Notes: a model not told the origin generated them from the sequence alone. DNA of 64,000 nucleotides from Janibacter sp. A1S7 (GCF_037198315.1 NZ_CP144913.1:1426001-1490000), one strand, 5' to 3'; counted from the first letter of the stretch, positions 50,165 to 62,354 are shown. Numbers and translations: made by a program.

Positions 50165-50830
50165 TCAGCTCTCCCTCGGGGGCGGACTGTCGAGGATCCG
50201 CTCCACCTCGTCCAGGCGAGGCTGCTCGATGACCAGGTGGAGCAGATCCCCGTCCTGGTGGACGGTCTGCGGGCCCGGCAGGATGCCCTCACCGAGGCGG
50301 GTCAGGTAGGCCACCCGCGCCCCGGTCAGCTCCTCGACCCGGGTCAGGGTCACGCCCACCCAGCTCTCGTCGACCGCCATCTCGGCGATGATGATCCGTC
50401 CGGACGCATCGGCCATCTCGCTGGCCATGCCCTGGGGCAGCAGACGACGCAACATCTGGTCGGCCGTCCACCGGACGGTGGCGACCGTCGGGATCCCCAG
50501 GCGCTGGTAGACCTGCGCCCGGTCCGGGTCGTAGATGCGGGCGACGACGCGCTGGACGCCGAAGGTCTCGCGGGCGACGCGCGCGGCGAGGATGTTGGAG
50601 TTGTCGCCGCTGGAGACCGCTGCGAGGGCGTGGGCCTCCGTGACACCCGCCTTGAGCAGGGTGTCCCGGTCGAAGCCCACGCCGGCGACGCGCCGGCCGG
50701 TGAAATCGGCGCCCAGGCGCTGGAAGGAGGCGGGGTTCTGGTCGACGACGGCGACGTCGTGACCCATCCCCTCCAGGGAGCGGGCCAACGACGCACCGAC
50801 CCGGCCACAGCCCATGATCACGAAGTGCAC
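50165..50830 (-). CDS. trkA: TrkA-family potassium uptake regulatory subunit (first)
   Basis: The 221-residue protein has RCK_N (MHFVIMGCGRVGASLARSLE, VVDQNPASFQRL, ALAAVSSGDNSNILAARVA) and RCK_C (VDESWVGVTLTRVEELTGAR). It forms a tandem pair with the next gene (2-nt gap), as in mycobacteria. Such pairs assemble gating rings for potassium transporters at the membrane face. It diverges from the APC permease gene (44-nt gap), which has its own candidate leaderless promoter. Confidence 0.9.
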   Translation of the reverse strand: MHFVIMGCGRVGASLARSLEGMGHDVAVVDQNPASFQRLGADFTGRRVAGVGFDRDTLLKAGVTEAHALAAVSSGDNSNILAARVARETFGVQRVVARIYDPDRAQVYQRLGIPTVATVRWTADQMLRRLLPQGMASEMADASGRIIIAEMAVDESWVGVTLTRVEELTGARVAYLTRLGEGILPGPQTVHQDGDLLHLVIEQPRLDEVERILDSPPPRES

Positions 50831-50862
50831 ACGACGACGTTACTCTCCACCCGACTGCGGCC

Positions 50863-50874
50863 TACACTCGCCGG
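50863..50874 (+). promoter_or_regulatory. Candidate -10 element for leaderless permease mRNA
   Basis: TACACT (50863-50868) lies 6 nt before the GTG at 50875. Confidence 0.6.
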
Positions 50875-52881
50875 GTGTCTTCAGCACAACTTCTCAAGCG
50901 TGTCCTCGTCGGTCGGGCCAAGCGCAGCGACCGACTCGGCGAGACGCTGCTCCCGAAGCGCATCGCGCTGCCGGTCTTCGCCAGCGACACATTGAGCTCG
51001 GTGGCCTACGCGCCGGACGAGATCCTCCTGACGCTCGGTCTCGCCGGGGGTGCCCTCGCCGTGACGAAGTCGTGGCCGGTTGCGCTCGCGGTCGTCGTGG
51101 TCATGGTCGTGGTCGTGGCCAGCTACCGCCAGAACGTGCACGCCTACCCCTCCGGGGGCGGTGACTACGAGATCGCCAGCACCAACCTCGGCCCGCGTGC
51201 GGGGGTGATGGTCGCCAGTGCGCTGATCGTCGACTACGTGCTCACCGTCGCCGTCTCGATCTCATCCGGGGTGCAGAACGCCGCCGCGGCCTTCGGCTTC
51301 CTCGAAGGACATGAGGTCCTCGCGGGACTGGTCCTCATCGGGGCGCTCACCGCAGTCAACCTGCGCGGCGTGCGCGAGTCCGGACGCACCTTCGCCATCC
51401 CCACCTACCTCTTCATGCTCACCGTGCTCGGGATGGCTCTCGTCGCGATCGTGCGGCGCACCACCGGCACCCTGCCGCAGGCAGAGAGTGCGCAGCTGAC
51501 GCTCGCACCGGAGCCCGGGTTCGAGCAGCTGGGCACCCTGGCGATGGCCTTCCTGGTGCTGCGTGCCTTCTCCTCCGGGTGTGCCGCCCTGACCGGCGTG
51601 CAGGCGATCAGCAACGGCGTCCCCGCCTTCCGACAGCCGAAGAGCCGCAACGCCGCCGCGACGCTGGTTCTCATGGGCGCCGCCGCGGTCACCCTCTTCG
51701 TGGCGATGATCGCGCTCGCTCGCTGGACCGGCGTCCAGATAGCCCAGGATCCTGCGACCCAGCTGCTGCGCGACGGCGAGCCGGTCGGCGGGGCCTACGT
51801 GCAGCACACGATCATGGGGCAGGTCTCGCACGCGGTCTTCGACGGCTTCCCCGCCGGTGTGTTCCTCGTGGCCGTCGTCACCGGACTGATCCTCGTGCTG
51901 GCGGCAAACACCGCCTTCAACGGATTTCCCGTGCTCGGATCGATCCTCGCCCGGGACGGGTACCTGCCGAGCCAGCTGCACACCCGCGGTGACCGGTTGA
52001 CCTTCTCCAACGGGATCCTGCTGCTCGCCGGGGCGGCGGCCCTGCTCATCACCGTCTACGACGCGAGCGTCACCCGGCTGATCCAGCTGTACATCGTGGG
52101 TGTCTTCGTCTCCTTCACCGTGAGCCAGGCAGGCATGGTCCGGCACTGGAACCGCCACCTCGCGGTGGAGGAGGACAGGCGCTCCCGGAGGCAGATGCTG
52201 CGGCGTCGAGCGCTGAACATCGTCGGTGCCGTCCTCTCGGGCGTCGTGCTGCTCGTGGTCGTGGTCACGAAGTTCGCCGAGGGTGCCGGTTTCGCCATCG
52301 CCGCGATAGCGGCGTTCTACCTGCTGATGCGCGGAATCAACCACCACTACGAGAAGATCGGTGAGGAGCTGTCCGTCCCCGAGGGGGACACCTCACAGAG
52401 CCTGCTGCCCTCCCGCGTCCACGCCATCGTCATGGTCAACACCATCCACAAACCGACCTTGCGGGCGCTGGCCTACGCCAAGGCCACACGCCCCTCCAGC
52501 CTCGAGGCGATCACCGTCGACGTCGACCACGAGCGAACGGCCGCCCTGCAGGCCGAGTGGGACCGACGGGGGATCCCGGTGCCGCTCACCGCGCTCGACT
52601 CGCCCTACCGGGACGCCACCAGACCGGTGGTGCAGCACGTGAAGTCGATTCGTTCGGGCAACCCACGCGACCTGGTCGTCGTGTACATCCCCCAGTACGT
52701 CCTCGGACACTGGTGGGAGCAGGCGCTGCACAACCAGTCGGCGCTGCGGCTGCGCAGCCGACTGATCTTCACCCCGGGAGTGATGGTCTCCTCGGTGCCG
52801 TGGCAGCTGGCCAGTTCCGAGGGAGCCGAGGAGAAGCTGAACCGCCCGGCAGCCGGTGACGTGAGACGCGGAGGGGTTTGA
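50875..52881 (+). CDS. APC-superfamily permease with a C-terminal cytoplasmic domain
   Basis: The 668-residue protein has about twelve helices. The first carries PVFASDTLSSVAYAPDEILL, a KUP/APC-type substrate region. GGGDYEIASTNLG and TGVQAISNGVPAFRQPKSRN follow. The last ~170 residues form a soluble alpha/beta domain (VHAIVMVNTIHKPTLRALAY, EAITVDVDHERTAAL, DLVVVYIPQYVLGHWWEQAL) related to UspA-like folds. This build is common in actinobacteria next to trkA, which suggests potassium or amino-acid uptake with ligand-dependent control. Its stop overlaps a possible TTG start of the methyltransferase gene. Confidence 0.87.
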   Translation: MSSAQLLKRVLVGRAKRSDRLGETLLPKRIALPVFASDTLSSVAYAPDEILLTLGLAGGALAVTKSWPVALAVVVVMVVVVASYRQNVHAYPSGGGDYEIASTNLGPRAGVMVASALIVDYVLTVAVSISSGVQNAAAAFGFLEGHEVLAGLVLIGALTAVNLRGVRESGRTFAIPTYLFMLTVLGMALVAIVRRTTGTLPQAESAQLTLAPEPGFEQLGTLAMAFLVLRAFSSGCAALTGVQAISNGVPAFRQPKSRNAAATLVLMGAAAVTLFVAMIALARWTGVQIAQDPATQLLRDGEPVGGAYVQHTIMGQVSHAVFDGFPAGVFLVAVVTGLILVLAANTAFNGFPVLGSILARDGYLPSQLHTRGDRLTFSNGILLLAGAAALLITVYDASVTRLIQLYIVGVFVSFTVSQAGMVRHWNRHLAVEEDRRSRRQMLRRRALNIVGAVLSGVVLLVVVVTKFAEGAGFAIAAIAAFYLLMRGINHHYEKIGEELSVPEGDTSQSLLPSRVHAIVMVNTIHKPTLRALAYAKATRPSSLEAITVDVDHERTAALQAEWDRRGIPVPLTALDSPYRDATRPVVQHVKSIRSGNPRDLVVVYIPQYVLGHWWEQALHNQSALRLRSRLIFTPGVMVSSVPWQLASSEGAEEKLNRPAAGDVRRGGV

Positions 52882-52886
52882 GCGAC

Positions 52887-54191
52887 GTGGGAGCCGATGA
52901 GCTGACGACCGGTGACGTGGTGGAGGTCCAGGTCGGGCCGATCGCCCATGGCGGCCACTGCGTCGCCCGGTACGAGGGACGGGTGCTCTTCGTGAGGCAC
53001 ACCGTTCCCGGGGAGCGGGTGCGCGCGAGGATCACCGAGGGTGGCCCCGGTGACCGCTTCCTGCGGGCCGACGCCGTCGAGATCGTCGAGGCGTCGCCGC
53101 ACCGGGTGCCGCCGCGCTGCCCCGTGTCCGGTCCCGGCGGGTGCGGCGGGTGCGACTTCCAGCACGTCTCGACCGCCCACCAGCGGGAGCTGAAGGGGCA
53201 GGTGGTCGCCGAGCAGCTCCAGCGCCTGGCCGGTGTCGAGCGCGAGGTGAGCGTCGAGGCACTGGGGGACACCGACGGCCTCGGGTACCGCACCCGGGTG
53301 GAGTTCGCCGTGGACGGCCCCACGATCGGGTTGCGTCGACACCGCAGCCACGAGGTCCAGCCCGTGCCCGGGTGCCCGATCGCCGTGCCCGAGATCGACA
53401 CCGCGCTCGCCGAGGCCCGTGCCGAGGTCGTGGACGCACCGCACGCCCTGGACGAGGTCGCCGCTCTCGACGTCGTCGTGCCCTCGGGTGAGGACGACAC
53501 GGTGGTCGTCGAGGTGCCCGTGGGTGCGACGACACCCTCGATCCCGATCACCGAGGAGGTGCCCGTCCCGACGGGATCGATGGCCATGGGGGTGGACGCC
53601 CGGGGGTTCTGGCAGGTGCACCGTGACGCCCCCCGGGTCCTCGTCGAGGCCGTCCTCGCCGCGGCCCGCGTCGAGCCGGGGGAGCGGGTGCTCGACCTGT
53701 ACTGCGGCGTGGGCCTGTTCTCCGTGCCGCTCGCGGCGGCGGTGGGGGAGTCCGGCCAGCTCATCGCAGTCGAGTCGGACGGTCGGGCCACCGAGCACCT
53801 GCGCGACAACCTGGCCGAGCGGCCGTGGGCGCTCGTGGTGCCCGGGCGGGTCGATGACCTCTTCGGGGTGCCCCGCAAGGGACCGAAGGGAGGCCGCGGC
53901 CGGGGCCGTGGGCGCGCTCCGGCCCGCTCCGACCTCCTCCCGCCGAGTGCGGACGTCGTCGTCCTCGACCCGCCGCGCACCGGCGCGGGCAAGGGGGTCG
54001 TGGTGGCGCTGACCTCCCTTCGCCCCCGACGCATGGTCTATGTCGCCTGCGACCCGGCCGCGCTGGCGAGGGACACCGCCTACCTGGCGGACCTCGGGTA
54101 CACGCTGACCGGCCTGCGTGCCCTCGACGCCTTCCCGATGACCCACCACGTGGAGTGCATCGCGGTCTTCGAGCCGGCCGCAGCCCGCTGA
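52887..54191 (+). CDS. TRAM-domain RNA (uracil-5-)methyltransferase, TrmA/RlmD family
   Basis: The 434-residue enzyme begins with a TRAM RNA-binding domain (TTGDVVEVQVGPIAHGGHCV). An iron-sulfur cysteine set follows (Cys78, Cys86, Cys89 in RCPVSGPGGCGGCDFQH, plus the cysteine in VPGCPIA). Motif I of the SAM domain is VLDLYCGVGLFSVPLA. VLDPPRTGAGKGVV and the nucleophile cysteine in VYVACDPAALARD complete the active site. It methylates uridine in 23S rRNA or tRNA. The GTG at 52887 has GGAGG at 12 nt; a TTG at 52878 overlaps the previous stop and is nearly as likely. A basic insert (KGPKGGRGRGRGRAPARS) interrupts the SAM domain. Confidence 0.88.
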   Translation: MGADELTTGDVVEVQVGPIAHGGHCVARYEGRVLFVRHTVPGERVRARITEGGPGDRFLRADAVEIVEASPHRVPPRCPVSGPGGCGGCDFQHVSTAHQRELKGQVVAEQLQRLAGVEREVSVEALGDTDGLGYRTRVEFAVDGPTIGLRRHRSHEVQPVPGCPIAVPEIDTALAEARAEVVDAPHALDEVAALDVVVPSGEDDTVVVEVPVGATTPSIPITEEVPVPTGSMAMGVDARGFWQVHRDAPRVLVEAVLAAARVEPGERVLDLYCGVGLFSVPLAAAVGESGQLIAVESDGRATEHLRDNLAERPWALVVPGRVDDLFGVPRKGPKGGRGRGRGRAPARSDLLPPSADVVVLDPPRTGAGKGVVVALTSLRPRRMVYVACDPAALARDTAYLADLGYTLTGLRALDAFPMTHHVECIAVFEPAAAR

Positions 54192-54285
54192 TGCGGCTGT
54201 GCCCGTGACGTGGCGGCCGATCTGCGGGAGAGTGGCAGCAGTGCCCCCTGCGTCGGGTGCTCGCGCCGTGGCGAGGTGGCTGTGA

Positions 54286-54329
54286 TAGATTTATCTTGAC
54301 GTCAAGATACCTACATCAAGGAGTCGACT
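54286..54329 (+). promoter_or_regulatory. Aconitase promoter region
   Basis: TAGATT (54286-54291) is a plausible -10. The palindrome starts one base later, so a repressor there would cover the transcription start. AAGGAG at 54318-54323 precedes the GTG at 54330. Confidence 0.5.
54292..54309. promoter_or_regulatory. 18-bp perfect palindrome upstream of aconitase
   Basis: TATCTTGAC-GTCAAGATA is perfectly symmetrical and lies 20 nt before the acn start codon. From memory, the MarR-family TamR of Streptomyces controls aconitase through a similar palindrome; the identity of the regulator here is an inference. Confidence 0.75.
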
Positions 54330-57131
<2,802 letters not shown>

Positions 57132-57142
57132 TCTGCACCGTT

Positions 57143-57172
57143 CGAAGGGGCCCGCCACGGCGGGCCCCTTCG
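57143..57172. terminator. Perfect hairpin terminator downstream of aconitase
   Basis: CGAAGGGGCCCGCC (57143-57156) pairs with GGCGGGCCCCTTCG (57159-57172), a 14-bp stem with a minimal loop. Confidence 0.85.
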
Positions 57173-57228
57173 TCGTGCGTGGGGGCGTGCGGTCAGGGGT
57201 GTCATGTTCAGGTGTCCGCTCATCGGCG

Positions 57229-57249
57229 TACACTCGAACGCATGTTCGA
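57229..57249 (+). promoter_or_regulatory. LexA (SOS) box overlapping a leaderless promoter and start codon
   Basis: TACACT (57229-57234) is the -10, and ATG lies at 57242, 7 nt later. TCGAAC-GCAT-GTTCGA occupies 57234-57249, a perfect SOS box that covers the last base of the -10, the start site and codons 1-3. Bound LexA would block the promoter completely. Confidence 0.85.
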
Positions 57250-57688
57250 ACTGGGTGAGGGTGGTGGACCGCCGGTGCGGGCTGCTGTGCCCGGGTCGCC
57301 GGGGGCGCACACCGCGGCCCGGGCGAAGGGGGGCCCTCCGGGATGGCCGGACCGGGTGCCGCCTCCGGGGGTGCGCGGGTGGGAGCCCGCGGCCGTCGCC
57401 TGGTTGCTCGATCTGTGCCCGCCCGAGTACCGCAGCCACGCGGTGCTGCGTCGCCACCCGGTCGCCCTCGCCTGGCTGGCCGACCACCACGTGGCAGCAC
57501 AGGTCGAGGCGATGCGCCGGGCCTACCGGACCGTGCGGGTCGACCTCGGCGAGGCGCTGCCCACCGCAACCGTGACCGCCGTCCTGGTCTGTCTCGAGCA
57601 CGAGGGGCTGCGGCTGCGTGCCGCGCAGCGGGGGATCGCCCTCATCCGTGAGGTGCTCGATGGCCGTGTCTTCATCGAGCGGTTGTGA
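57242..57688 (+). CDS. SOS-controlled conserved hypothetical protein
   Basis: The 148-residue protein starts MFELGEGGGPPVRAAVPG. A ~40-residue glycine/proline-rich region comes first, and then an alpha-helical domain: GWEPAAVAWLLDLCPPEYRS, VLRRHPVALAWLADHHV, VEAMRRAYRTVRVDLGEALP and RGIALIREVLDGRVFIERL. I do not recognise an enzymatic motif; the single cysteine (LDLCPPEYR) is inside the first helix. It is a free-standing gene between acn and dxs, with its own LexA-controlled leaderless promoter, so it is likely induced by DNA damage. Similar proteins probably occur in other actinobacteria; a clamp, gyrase or cell-division inhibitor role is only a guess. Confidence 0.78.
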   Translation: MFELGEGGGPPVRAAVPGSPGAHTAARAKGGPPGWPDRVPPPGVRGWEPAAVAWLLDLCPPEYRSHAVLRRHPVALAWLADHHVAAQVEAMRRAYRTVRVDLGEALPTATVTAVLVCLEHEGLRLRAAQRGIALIREVLDGRVFIERL

Positions 57689-57740
57689 ACCCCGGGTAGC
57701 GCAGATGCCGGTCCTGAACACTTCCCCGGTCGGGGGGACG

Positions 57741-57746
57741 TAGACT
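57741..57746 (+). promoter_or_regulatory. Candidate -10 element of dxs
   Basis: TAGACT lies 30 nt before the GTG at 57777, leaving a short leader that contains AGGAAGGAAAG as the ribosome binding site. Confidence 0.45.
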
Positions 57747-57776
57747 CGTGCGGTCCCCACAGGAAGGAAAGCCAGC

Positions 57777-59639
57777 GTGGCAGTCCTGAAGACGATCACG
57801 TCTCCCGCCGATCTCAAGCGGCTCCCCGCCGAGTTGCTCGGGACGCTCGCCGAGGAGATCCGTGCCTTCCTCGTCGAGCAGGTCTCGCGCAGCGGAGGAC
57901 ACCTGGGACCCAACCTCGGCGTCGTCGAGCTGACCATGGCCATCCACCGTGTCTTCGACTCGCCGCGGGACACCGTCGTCTTCGACACCGGTCACCAGTC
58001 CTACGTGCACAAGCTGCTCACCGGACGACAGGACTTCAGCGGCCTGCGTACCCGAGGCGGCCTGTCCGGCTACCCGAGCCGCTCCGAGTCCGAGCACGAC
58101 GTCGTGGAGAACAGTCACGCCTCGACCTCCCTCTCGTGGGCCGAGGGCATCGCCCGAGGGTACCGTCTGCGTGGCGAGGACCGGCATGCCGTCGCGGTCA
58201 TCGGTGACGGAGCGCTGACCGGCGGCATGGCGTGGGAGGCGCTGAACAACATCGCCGCCAACAAGGATCTCCCGCTCGTCGTCGTCGTCAACGACAACGA
58301 ACGCTCCTACGCCCCGACGATCGGCGGGCTCGCGGACCACTTGGCCATGCTGCGGACCAACCGCCAGTACGAGCAGGTGCTCGACTGGGGCAAGGAGACG
58401 CTGCACCGGACCCCGGTCATCGGCCGGACCGCCTACCAGGCCTTCCACTCCATGAAGAAGGGCGCAAAGGACTTCTGGGCGCCCCAGGGCATGTTCGAGG
58501 ACCTGGGCATCAAGTACCTCGGCCCCGTCGACGGGCACGACGAGGCCAGCGTCGAGCAGGCCCTGCGCCGGGCGCGCGACTTCGGCGGCCCCGTGATCGT
58601 GCACGTCATCACGCAGAAGGGGCGCGGCTACGACCATGCGGTGGGTGACGTCGCCGACCAGTTCCACACCGTGGGCAAGATCAACCCCGAGACCGGTCTG
58701 CCCCTGGAGATCGCCGGACGATCCTGGACCGACGAGTTCAGCGACGAGATGCTCGAGCTGGGTCGGGAGCGCACGGACATCGTCGCCGTCGCGGCGGCGA
58801 TGATGCTGCCGGTGGGCCTGAAGCCCTTCGCCGATGCCTACCCCGAGCGCACCATCGACGTCGGTATCGCCGAGCAGCACGCGACGACGATGGCCGCGGG
58901 CCTGGCCTTCTCCGGCATGCACCCGGTCGTCGCCATCTACGCAACCTTCCTCAACCGCGCCTTCGACCAGCTGCTCATGGACTGCGCGATGCACAGGGCG
59001 GGTGTGACCTTCGTCCTCGACCGCTCCGGCGTCACCGGGCCCGACGGTGCGAGCCACCACGGCATGTGGGACATGTCCCTCGTCTCGATCGTCCCCGGCC
59101 TGCGACTGGCGGCCCCCCGTGACGGACAGCAGATCCGCCGCGCCCTGCGCGAGGCGGTCGACGTCGACGACGCTCCCACCGTCATCCGGTTCCCCAAGGG
59201 CAGCGTCGCCGAGCCGCTCGAGGCGCTCGCGACCGCGGAGGGCCTGGACGTCCTGGCCGGTGACCCCGAGGCCGACCCCGAGGTCCTCATCGTCGCCGTC
59301 GGTTCCATGGCAGGCACCGCGACGACGGTCGCGGAGAAACTCGGAGCCGAGGGGCACGACGTCCTCGTCGTCGATCCCCGCTGGGTGCTCCCCGTGCCCG
59401 ACGGCATCATCGAGCTCGCCCGCCGGGCCGGCCGGGTCGCGGTCATCGAGGACAACACCATCGCCGGTGGCGTGGGCGCCGAGGTCTCTCGAACGCTCGA
59501 CGAGGCCGGACTGGCGACACCGGTGCACCGTTTCGGTCTGCCCAGGGAGTTCATCGCCCATGCCTCCCGGGGGCAGGTGCTCGAGGCGGCTGGACTGACA
59601 CCGGAGCCGATCGTCGAGCGGTTGCGCACCCACCTCTGA
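57777..59639 (+). CDS. dxs: 1-deoxy-D-xylulose-5-phosphate synthase
   Basis: The 620-residue enzyme has the DXS motifs [47 protein letters not shown] (thiamine diphosphate/Mg site), [16 protein letters not shown] and the pyrimidine-domain [15 protein letters not shown] with its glutamate. It condenses pyruvate with glyceraldehyde 3-phosphate in the first step of the methylerythritol phosphate isoprenoid pathway. The polyprenyl synthase at 21.8-22.9 kb uses the resulting units. AGGAAGGAAAG precedes the GTG by 6-14 nt. It ends 16 nt before the convergent PucR-type regulator gene. Confidence 0.96.
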   Translation: MAVLKTITSPADLKRLPAELLGTLAEEIRAFLVEQVSRSGGHLGPNLGVVELTMAIHRVFDSPRDTVVFDTGHQSYVHKLLTGRQDFSGLRTRGGLSGYPSRSESEHDVVENSHASTSLSWAEGIARGYRLRGEDRHAVAVIGDGALTGGMAWEALNNIAANKDLPLVVVVNDNERSYAPTIGGLADHLAMLRTNRQYEQVLDWGKETLHRTPVIGRTAYQAFHSMKKGAKDFWAPQGMFEDLGIKYLGPVDGHDEASVEQALRRARDFGGPVIVHVITQKGRGYDHAVGDVADQFHTVGKINPETGLPLEIAGRSWTDEFSDEMLELGRERTDIVAVAAAMMLPVGLKPFADAYPERTIDVGIAEQHATTMAAGLAFSGMHPVVAIYATFLNRAFDQLLMDCAMHRAGVTFVLDRSGVTGPDGASHHGMWDMSLVSIVPGLRLAAPRDGQQIRRALREAVDVDDAPTVIRFPKGSVAEPLEALATAEGLDVLAGDPEADPEVLIVAVGSMAGTATTVAEKLGAEGHDVLVVDPRWVLPVPDGIIELARRAGRVAVIEDNTIAGGVGAEVSRTLDEAGLATPVHRFGLPREFIAHASRGQVLEAAGLTPEPIVERLRTHL

Positions 59640-59655
59640 CGCTTCGGTCTGCGGT

Positions 59656-61521
59656 TCAGCGGGCCTCGAGGAGTTGGCGAAGTTTCAGCGCGAGTTGGAT
59701 CTCCAGCGCGCGGTCCGGCTGTTGCCAGGTCGTACCAAGCAGCGACCCGATGCGGGTCAGACGCTGGGCGACCGTGTTGGCGTGCACGTGCAGGGACCCG
59801 GCCGCGTGCCGAGGTGAGCCTCCGGCGACGAAGTAGGCCTGCAGGGTACCGATGAGATCGGTGCCACGTGCGTCGTCGTAGTCCACCACGGGGCCAAGCA
59901 CCTGTCGCACATAGTGAGCGATGTCCGGATCCGCACCGACGATGAGCCCGGCGAAACCGAGCTCGGTGGCGGCGGCGCCCTCGCCCGTGCGGCCGAGAGC
60001 ATTCAGCGCCCCGACGGTACGCAGCGCCTCGAGGTGCAGCGAGGGGAACTCATCGACATCCGTCGTGGGACCGGTGCCGCCGATGGTCAGGACCGGGCCA
60101 CGGTTCACCCGTTGGGCGAGCGCGTGGGCCAGTGCGTGGGGTGCCTCGCCTGGCACGACGGCGATGATCTCGTCGTCGTGCGTGCCGACGATGCACCCGT
60201 CGCCGAGCGCGGTGCTCACACTCAACGCAAGGGCGCGGTGCTGTCCGGGAGCGCCGCCGCGAGCGACGAGCAGACACATCGGTTGGCGGGGGTCCAGCCC
60301 CGCTGCGCGCAGATATCCGGTCCGGTCGGCGTGGCTGCCGCGGGCCGCGATGAGATCCGCCACGATCCGGTTGCGGGCACTCTGGCGCGCCTCGTCGGCC
60401 TGGCGCTCGAAGAGCAGGACGAGCGCGGTGACCACCGCCGCACGCTCCACCGTGCGTTGGTCTGCCTCCTCGAGCGCACCGTGCCCACTGACGAGGAGGG
60501 TCCCCAGTTGCTCCCTGGAGGCGATGACACCGATGGCGTGGATCCCGCCCTCGTCCACCAGCCGTCCGGTCTCGTGACGAGCGCGCTCGACGACCTCCAT
60601 CTCGAGCAGGGGGTCGGTCTCGCCACCGTCCTGGGGTGCACGCCCATGGACGCTGCGTCGACGACCGTCCGCATCGAACAGGACGGCCCACCCCCCGAGC
60701 AACTCGCTCAGCGCCTTGGTGACGTCATCGACTCCGCCGCCCTCGAGGACGACGGAGGCGAAACGGTCGTGTGCTGCCGCAGCGCGCGCCACGCCCTCGG
60801 CCTGGTGTCGCATGTCCTCGTGGGCCTGCGACAACGCCGACAACGCGTCCTGGGCGGCGGTCAGGGCCCGCGTCTGGACGAGGGCGATGGCGGCCAGCGC
60901 CGCGAGGTTGCCCAGGAGGCCCACCTCGGTGCGCGAGAAGGGCCGCGGACTGCGGTTTGCCGCGAAGAGGACACCGACGAACTCCGACTCCACGATCAAC
61001 GGGGTGCCGCAGATGGCGATGATCCCCTCATCGTCGACTGCGCTGTCGATGGTGTGGATGTGGTCGAAGCGCTCGTCCAGCTGGTAGTTCGCCGTCCAGT
61101 AGGGCCTGTGCGTCGACGCGACGAGGCCACCGAGCCCGGCCCCGAGGTCCAGGCGAACCGACTGGAACTCCGCGGAGACGGACCCGTCGGTCACCCTCAT
61201 GAAGGTGTCGCCCGCATCGGTGTCGTAGAGCGTGAGGTAGGCCAGATCGGTCCCCAGCAGGATCCGCGCCCGCCGCACGATGGCCTCGAGAACGGTTCCG
61301 GGGTCCTCCTTCGAGGCGAGCTCGCGGGCGATGTCCAACAGGGCGGACTGCGCGGACTCCCGACGACGGTGCTCTTCCCGCGCTGTCCCGACACGAAGGA
61401 CCAGATCCTTGATCGCATCGGGGGCCGGGGCGGCTGCGAGCCTGGCGATCGAGGCGTCCGAGGCGAGCAGCTCGAGCAGGCTGGTGGCCTGCTCGATGGA
61501 TGCGTCCTCCTCGGTGGCCAT
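59656..61521 (-). CDS. GAF-domain PucR-family transcriptional regulator
   Basis: The 621-residue protein has an N-terminal helical part, a GAF domain (about residues 60-220; DLAYLTLYDTDAGDTFMRV, GAGLGGLVASTHRPY, GTPLIVESEFVGVLFAANRS), a coiled segment, and a GGDEF-like CdaR/PucR middle region. The C-terminal PucR helix-turn-helix (SPRHAAGSLHVHANTVAQRL, then TRIGSLLG) follows. GAF domains often bind small acids or CoA esters. The ATG at 61521 has AGGATC 8 nt upstream. It precedes the hydroxybutyrate dehydrogenase gene on the same strand and probably controls that module. Confidence 0.88.
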   Translation of the reverse strand: MATEEDASIEQATSLLELLASDASIARLAAAPAPDAIKDLVLRVGTAREEHRRRESAQSALLDIARELASKEDPGTVLEAIVRRARILLGTDLAYLTLYDTDAGDTFMRVTDGSVSAEFQSVRLDLGAGLGGLVASTHRPYWTANYQLDERFDHIHTIDSAVDDEGIIAICGTPLIVESEFVGVLFAANRSPRPFSRTEVGLLGNLAALAAIALVQTRALTAAQDALSALSQAHEDMRHQAEGVARAAAAHDRFASVVLEGGGVDDVTKALSELLGGWAVLFDADGRRRSVHGRAPQDGGETDPLLEMEVVERARHETGRLVDEGGIHAIGVIASREQLGTLLVSGHGALEEADQRTVERAAVVTALVLLFERQADEARQSARNRIVADLIAARGSHADRTGYLRAAGLDPRQPMCLLVARGGAPGQHRALALSVSTALGDGCIVGTHDDEIIAVVPGEAPHALAHALAQRVNRGPVLTIGGTGPTTDVDEFPSLHLEALRTVGALNALGRTGEGAAATELGFAGLIVGADPDIAHYVRQVLGPVVDYDDARGTDLIGTLQAYFVAGGSPRHAAGSLHVHANTVAQRLTRIGSLLGTTWQQPDRALEIQLALKLRQLLEAR

Positions 61522-61544
61522 GGGGGTGATCCTAGGCACGAAGG

Positions 61545-62354
61545 TCAGTGCGCGGTCCAGCCGCAGTCCACCGGGAGGGACGAGCCCGTGATCGAGGTCG
61601 CGGCCGGCGAGCAGAGGAACAGTGCCATGGCCGCCACCTCGTCGACCTCGACCAGCCGCTTGAGGGCAACGGGGGAGAGCATGACCTCCTCCAGCACCTC
61701 TTCCTCGGAGATGCCGTGCGTGGCGGCCTGGTCAGCGATCTGCTTCTCCACCAGTGGGGTGCGCACGTAGGAGGGGTTGAGGCAGTTGCTGGTGACCCCG
61801 TGCTCGGCCCCCTCGAGGGCGACGACCTTGCTCAGGCCCTCCAGCCCGTGCTTGGCGGTGACGTATGCGGACTTGAAGGCGCTGGCCCGCAACCCGTGGA
61901 CGCTGGAGACGTTGATGATCCGTCCCCATCCCCGCGCGTACATGTGCGGCAGGTTCGCTCGCACCAGTCGGAAGGGGGCGTGCAGCATCAGCCGTTGGAT
62001 GAGGTCGAAGCGCTCGACGGGGAACTCGTGCACCGGACTGACGTGCTGGATGCCGGCGTTGTTGACCAGGACGTCCGCGTCCGTGGGCAGCCGCGACAGC
62101 GCGTCGAGGTCGGCGAGGTCGATGGCCCGGGCGTCGATGCGTGCCTCGGGTAGCTCCGTCACGAGGTCGGTCAGCCCCCCTTCGTCGAGGTCGGCAGCGG
62201 TCACCCTGGCGCCGACCGCAGCGAAGGCGGCCACGCAGGCCGCCCCGATGCCGCTGGCGGCGCCGGTGACGAGGACGTGCCGGCCGGACAGGTCCGGGGC
62301 GAGTGCGGACAGTGGGGTCGAGGGGCCGCCGAGGCGCTGGTTCCGAGTCGTCAT
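61545..62354 (-). CDS. bdhA: D-3-hydroxybutyrate dehydrogenase
   Basis: The 269-residue short-chain dehydrogenase has the NAD site GAASGIGAACVAAFAAVG, NNAGIQHVSPVHEFPVERFD and the catalytic Ser-Tyr-Lys in INVSSVHGLRAS and YVTAKHG. The pattern AGIQHVSPVxEFP with SNCLNPSYVRTPLVEKQI is characteristic of 3-hydroxybutyrate dehydrogenases, which oxidise D-3-hydroxybutyrate to acetoacetate with NAD. It diverges from the GntP permease gene and is downstream-adjacent to a PucR-type regulator. Together these suggest uptake and use of ketone bodies or PHB monomer. The ATG at 62354 lacks a strong Shine-Dalgarno. Confidence 0.9.
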   Translation of the reverse strand: MTTRNQRLGGPSTPLSALAPDLSGRHVLVTGAASGIGAACVAAFAAVGARVTAADLDEGGLTDLVTELPEARIDARAIDLADLDALSRLPTDADVLVNNAGIQHVSPVHEFPVERFDLIQRLMLHAPFRLVRANLPHMYARGWGRIINVSSVHGLRASAFKSAYVTAKHGLEGLSKVVALEGAEHGVTSNCLNPSYVRTPLVEKQIADQAATHGISEEEVLEEVMLSPVALKRLVEVDEVAAMALFLCSPAATSITGSSLPVDCGWTAH

